From Porodaedalea pini (taxonomy: Eukaryota > Basidiomycota > Agaricomycetes > Hymenochaetales > Hymenochaetaceae), in the NCBI GenBank assembly GCA_002794775.1, contig NBAY01000008.1, forward strand, positions 992,001-1,056,000: a DNA stretch of 64,000 bases, read 5' to 3'. The notes under the pieces are model-generated. The model was not told where the DNA came from and ran no database searches. It saw only the letters and a list, made by a program, of their open reading frames with translations. Positions within the stretch are counted from its first letter, which is position 1. Each line of letters begins with the position of its first letter. The translations under genes and the position numbers were made by a program. Shown piece after piece: positions 59,467 to 64,000 of the stretch.

Positions 59467-62400
59467 ATGGCGGAGGCTGGGGATGGAAACATCAAAGTCG
59501 TCGTGCGATGCAGACCTCTCAACTCTCGAGGTACGCACGGACTCAGTCGCGACCAGCTAGACGCGTTTTCTAACCAAGCCATGCTTCTCACCGATTGTTT
59601 TGGCGTTTGGCGTGCTATTGACAACTCTTAGAGCTTGCGCGCGGCGCGAAGCCTCTTATTCGCATGGAGGGCAACTCGACATATCTGGATCCCCCTGAAC
59701 CCGGAGGCTCGCAGGCACAAGCCATGTCCGGCCGTCAATCTGAGAAGAAGACTATGGCATTCAGTTTCGACAAGAGCTACTGGTCGGCAGGGGAGAGGGA
59801 CGATCCCAGATACTGTTCGCAGTACACGCTGTATAACGATCTAGGGAAAGAGCTGCTGGACCATGGGTTCTCGGGGTTTAATGCGTGTATTTTAGCATGT
59901 GAGTGTTCTGTCACATTTGAGACTTGCTGCAACTTGTGACACTTTATTAGATGGACAGACAGGTATGTACGTTCAATGCACGCGTGTTCTCCGTTCTGAC
60001 GCGTCGCAGGCTCTGGGAAATCCTATAGTATGATGGGCTGTGAGTGGGTTTGGCTCGAGTTTTTTTATTGGATGCTGATGGGCTAAATAGATGGCGCCGA
60101 CAAGGGTATTATACCCTTAACGTGTTCGGAGCTCTTTACTAGGGTAAATGAGAAGATGGCAGCGGATCCGAACACGAAGTTCACAGTAGAAGTCTCCTAC
60201 ATTGAAATTTACAACGAGAAAGTGCGCGATCTCCTGAACCCGAAGAATACTGGTAATTTGCGCGTGCGGGAACATCCTAGTTTGGGACCGTATGTAGAAG
60301 ATCTCTCGAAGCTCGTCGTTTCCAACTACGACGAAATGATGACTTTGATGGACGAGGGAAACAAGGCACGGACGGTCGCAGCAACAAATATGAACGAAAC
60401 TTCGTCACGTTCGCATGCTGTCTTCACTTTGCTATTGACAATGAAGAGACATGATGATGCCACGAATCTGGACACGGAGAAAGTCTCTCGCATCAAGTAA
60501 GTATTGATCAGTCTGAAAATTCTGCATGATTACTGAATTCTCATAGTCTTGTCGATTTGGCGGGTTCTGAGCGCGCAAACTCCACTGGAGCTTCAGGGCA
60601 GAGACTGAAGGAAGGAGCGAACATAAACAAGTCTCTCACGACACTTGGAAAGGTTATCTCGTCACTTGCTCTCGCTAGTCAAGGAGATGGGAAGAAAGGC
60701 AAGAAGGGAAAGGCAGAAGAATTTATCCCGTACCGTGATTCGGTATGTGAAATTCGCACAAAAACGAAAGGAATAATTCACATATATGTTTTTAAGGTTT
60801 TGACTTGGCTGCTGAAGGACAGTCTCGGTGGAAATTCTAAGACAGCAATGATTGCTGCTATTTCGCCAGCCGATTATGACGAGACACTCAGCACACTGCG
60901 GTATGCAGATCAGGCGAAGAAGATCAAGAACAAAGCCAAGATCAATGAGGACCCGAACGCTAAGTTGGTGCGCGAGTTGAAGGAGGAGCTTGAAATGCTC
61001 AGAGGTGCGCATGCTATATGAAATAATTAGCCTGCTAGCTTAATGCCTTTCCTCGTTAGCTCGCGTCTCTGGTTCTTCTGTCGAGGCCGTCTACGATCCG
61101 AAGGTCCCTCCAGAGAAGCAGAAGGTCACGTATCAGGCCAAAGATGGCACGATCAAGACTGTCACAAAGGCGGAATTACAAGATCAGCTTGAGTCGAGTG
61201 AGAAGCTCATGCAAAGTCTCAATGAGACGTGGGAACAGAAGCTGGATCGTACGCAAGAGGTCCAGAAAGAGCGCGAAAAGGCACTCGAAGAACTGGGTAT
61301 TACTGTAGAGAAGAACAACGTTGGCGTACACACACCGAAGAAGGTGAGTTGACTCAATCCCGCACGGTATCTGTACAACGCTAAAAGTGATAATATATAA
61401 CTTAAGATGCCTCACTTGGTCAACTTGGTGATTACTTTTTACCTGTTATATTCTATGATATATTGCTTATTTTGACTACCCTTTTTCTAGAACGAAGGTC
61501 AGAAGCTTAAACTTTTCTAAAAGGGAAACTCATCCGACATCTTCTCTTCAGACCCGCTTATGAGCGAGTGCCTCATCTATCAGCTAAAACCTGGGAAGAC
61601 GACGGCGAGTGCTTTTTTTCCGTCATCGGCGGGTCATCCAGGCTAAAATTAAATTCAGGTCGGAAGGCTAGACAGCGAAAAGCCCTTAGCAATACGTCTC
61701 AGTGGAGATAATATCTCTGAGGAGCACTGTTATTTTGATAACAACGATGGCAGGGTAACCCTACACGGGTTGCCTGGCGGATCGACGGTATGTTTCATCC
61801 GGCCTTCTAATTGATGAAAAGTGGAAATAATACTTGTTGCACCCCAGTTCCTGAATGGCAAAGAGATCAGTCTGGACCAGGTCAGCACATTCAAACAGCG
61901 CTCCAAAGCTCCTTTCTGACCACTTCTTAGGCTTACAAACTTCGATCCGGTTACCGTATCATTCTAGGTGTGTTAACTCAATTTCCTGTTCCTAACCGAT
62001 CGATTAAATTATGGCACAGGCGAACATCATGTCTTCCGATTTAACAATCCGGAGGAAGTCCGCAAGCAGCGGGACAGAATCACGGCGAAAAGCTCTTTAC
62101 ATATGAGCATCACCGCAGCTGAATTGGAGGAAGGCGATGGTCAAGGAACACCCATTACCAGACCTGATTCGCCAACGTCGTCAACAGATCTCGCAGATGT
62201 AGATTGGAACTTTGCGAAGCGGGAAGCAGCATTTGCTCGACTCGGTCTAGATCCTGCTCTCGATAATCTTCCAGATGAGGACCTCAACAAGCTGTATGAG
62301 AAAATTTCTAAAGTGAAGACCCTGCGGGACATCACTTCTGCGAAGAGACCGGAGAGCAGCCTTTCTCAAACAGACGACGTTTGGAGCGAGTCCGGAAAGC

Positions 62401-64000
62401 CATTACCAAGTGATGCGATGACGGACGACACGAGCATTGACGCTGGTCCCAGTCACGGAAGTCCTGATTTTGACAACTCGCTCAAATCAACGCAGAATCA
62501 CCTCGAGTCACAGAGGGCGGACTTCGAATCTCGGTTGCAGGCGATGAGCGACGGCGGATCCGAGGCCGAGGACCTCAAGGCTGAGAAAGAGCAGATGGAG
62601 GCACAGCTGAAACTTGTTCAGGTACAGGTGAAGCGTATCCTGGAAGCAAAGGCCCGAGGAGCGTCGACATCAGATTTGGAGGCAATCGAGCCCGTAATTT
62701 ATTCAGCTAAGCAATTAAGACTGATTCGAAAAGTCTTGGACAAATGGAGGGCACATCGATCATTCTCTATGGCGGAATCCGTGTTAACAAATGCTGTCAT
62801 TCTTAAGGAAGCGAACGTTATCAGGTAAGCTTTCGGTGTTGTCAGCTTATCTTGGCCCTTTTGAGAAGACAGAATTACACAGCAAGGAATTGGGCAAAGA
62901 CGTCTCGTATAACTTTACCATCGCGTCTGGAGGCTCACTGGCTGCCCCCAGATCAGCCGTAGCGTCTATCGCTGGACTTGATGAGTTTGGGGATGTTGTA
63001 GACCCTGTACTCGCATCAGCAACACAACCCTCGGTCGCGGTGAAAGTGCTTGATAAACGACACAAAGCGATCTATATCTGGTCCTTCGACCGATTGCAGC
63101 AGCAGCTGCAACGCATGCGCAATCTCACCACGTTTATTGACAGACCTTCATATTCGCAACATTTCTCTGCGGAAGAGCCTTTTTATGATTCTCCTGCTCC
63201 CGATTTCTCATTCATTGGCAACGCCATCGTCTCACTTGCACCCTTGTCACGACGCATGTCTTCGACTTGTATAGCTCCAATCTTTTGCAGGTATACAGCC
63301 GAGGCTATAGGCTCATGTCGAATTGAGCTGAAGATCGTGAATGTGGTTATGCCATCAAGACATGCCAGTGGCTCTGGCCCTCCTACCCGAGCTTCTTCGC
63401 CTATACCTACCTCTATACCCAGCGGAAGCAAACTTTCCTTCGTTTTGACGGTAGACACTGTAAAAGGTTTATCGATTCATGACTTCACTGCTGCTCATAT
63501 TCAAGTGCGGTTATCATCTTTCTTCGGCCCAACATTATCGTCCGAGGAGAACCATTCTTCGAGCGCTGTAGACTTAGAAGCGTCGACTCTTTCCGATATG
63601 AAACTACGTCGACCATTTACCATTGCCGTCACCTCGAAGGTTGCACAACATCTCCGACAAGGGTACGCACCTGTCGAGTTCTTCGCCCGAGTGACATCGA
63701 CCTACCTAGAGCGCCTGGAGCGCTGGGATGAAATGCGCGAGCATAAGAATCCATCAAATAACACGTCGTCGGATGTCCTGGAGATGAAGCGGGTAACTCA
63801 ACCGAACATGCGTCGATCAGAAACCGACTTTCTTGTAGAAGAAGTGCACGATGTTGCGGCTTGGCTGCAAGTGCGCGAGCTGGCTCCTGACGGCCAATAT
63901 GCACCAGTTCCTGTCATCTCGCAGAGTCCCCTGGACCCTGGTCGATTCTCACTCCACCAGGGCTTGCAACGGCGTCTAACGCTCACGCTGACTTCGAGTT
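59467..64000 (+). CDS. unc104: Kinesin-3 (Unc-104/KIF1 type) motor, cut by the right edge
   Basis: Sixteen exons: 59467-59530, 59632-59898, 59951-59962 (12 nt), 60010-60039, 60091-60496, 60547-60742, 60797-61004, 61060-61343, 61407-61427, 61491-61497 (7 nt), 61552-61604, 61659-61787, 61848-61880, 61931-61967, 62020-62824 and 62883 to beyond 64000. This plus-end motor carries endosomes or vesicle precursors on microtubules. Motor domain: [15 protein letters not shown]-loop YGQTGSGKS (formed by two tiny exons), NETSSRSH (switch I), LVDLAGSE (switch II). Then come a neck coiled coil and the FHA domain: [53 protein letters not shown]. The stalk region follows ([16 protein letters not shown]). A PH domain is expected beyond the window. 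Intron 61605-61658 has a GC donor (GCGAGT). The NED codons of VNLNEDP are carried by the 7-nt exon. Confidence 0.95.

Overview
The window looks like a nuclear contig from a filamentous basidiomycete, probably an agaricomycete. Its genes are densely interrupted by very short introns: about 105 inferred, mostly 45-80 nt, with GTRNGT donors and CTNAY-like branch sites. Some exons are only 7-20 nt long. Several genes are typical of the group: a partial sesquiterpene synthase, an Rds1-type secreted ferritin-like protein, a cytochrome b5-acyl-CoA dehydrogenase fusion, an F-box protein, a DUF6534-like seven-helix protein and an MBF/APSES regulator. No tRNA, rRNA, CRISPR array or intact transposon was found. 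Exon structures were worked out by hand from splice signals, reading phase and family conservation. Most confident models sum to an exact multiple of three.

Layout. 0-0.6 kb: terpene synthase (minus, cut by the edge). 2.3-3.9 kb: EAF elongation factor. 4.4-5.6 kb: a broken copy of a family whose sister copy lies at 32.2-33.7 kb. 7.4-8.7 kb: Rds1-like. 9.6 kb: a pure 212-base T tract between near-identical 21-22 bp repeats. 10.3-13.7 kb: ARS2. 14.0-15.2 kb ESF2 and 15.5-18.1 kb IRC3, divergent. 19.4-21.0 kb: unknown. 21.2-22.5 kb NCBP3-like and 22.7-24.3 kb KRR1, divergent. 24.9-26.5 kb: F-box. 27.3-30.0 kb: proline/tyrosine-rich protein. 30.6-31.6 kb: SEC22. 35.2-36.7 kb: short-chain dehydrogenase. 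36.8-38.4 kb: nucleoside transporter. 38.6-40.6 kb: b5-ACAD. 41.4-43.7 kb: MBP1. 47.1-49.2 kb cyclopropane-fatty-acid synthase and 50.1-51.9 kb delta-9 desaturase, divergent. 54.6-56.8 kb: DUF6534-like seven-helix gene hidden in a stretch with no long reading frame. 59.5-64 kb: kinesin-3 (cut by the right edge).

Most genes are housekeeping: nuclear RNA metabolism (ARS2, NCBP3, EAF), ribosome assembly (ESF2, KRR1), mitochondrial DNA maintenance (IRC3), vesicle traffic (SEC22, kinesin-3) and lipid metabolism (desaturase, cyclopropane synthase, ACAD). ARS2 and NCBP3 act in the same nuclear cap-binding assembly. The desaturase and the cyclopropane synthase are plausible consecutive steps on one acyl chain. 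MBP1 has ACGCGT elements, the classical target of its own family, just upstream.

The most unusual signal is in KRR1. The conserved frame can be kept only if a single nucleotide (T22903) is an exon of its own between two canonical introns of 51 and 52 nt. Four other genes (terpene synthase, ESF2, transporter, ACAD) each show a one-base frame break inside an exon, mostly beside short homopolymers. Consensus indel errors are therefore a real alternative that must be excluded.
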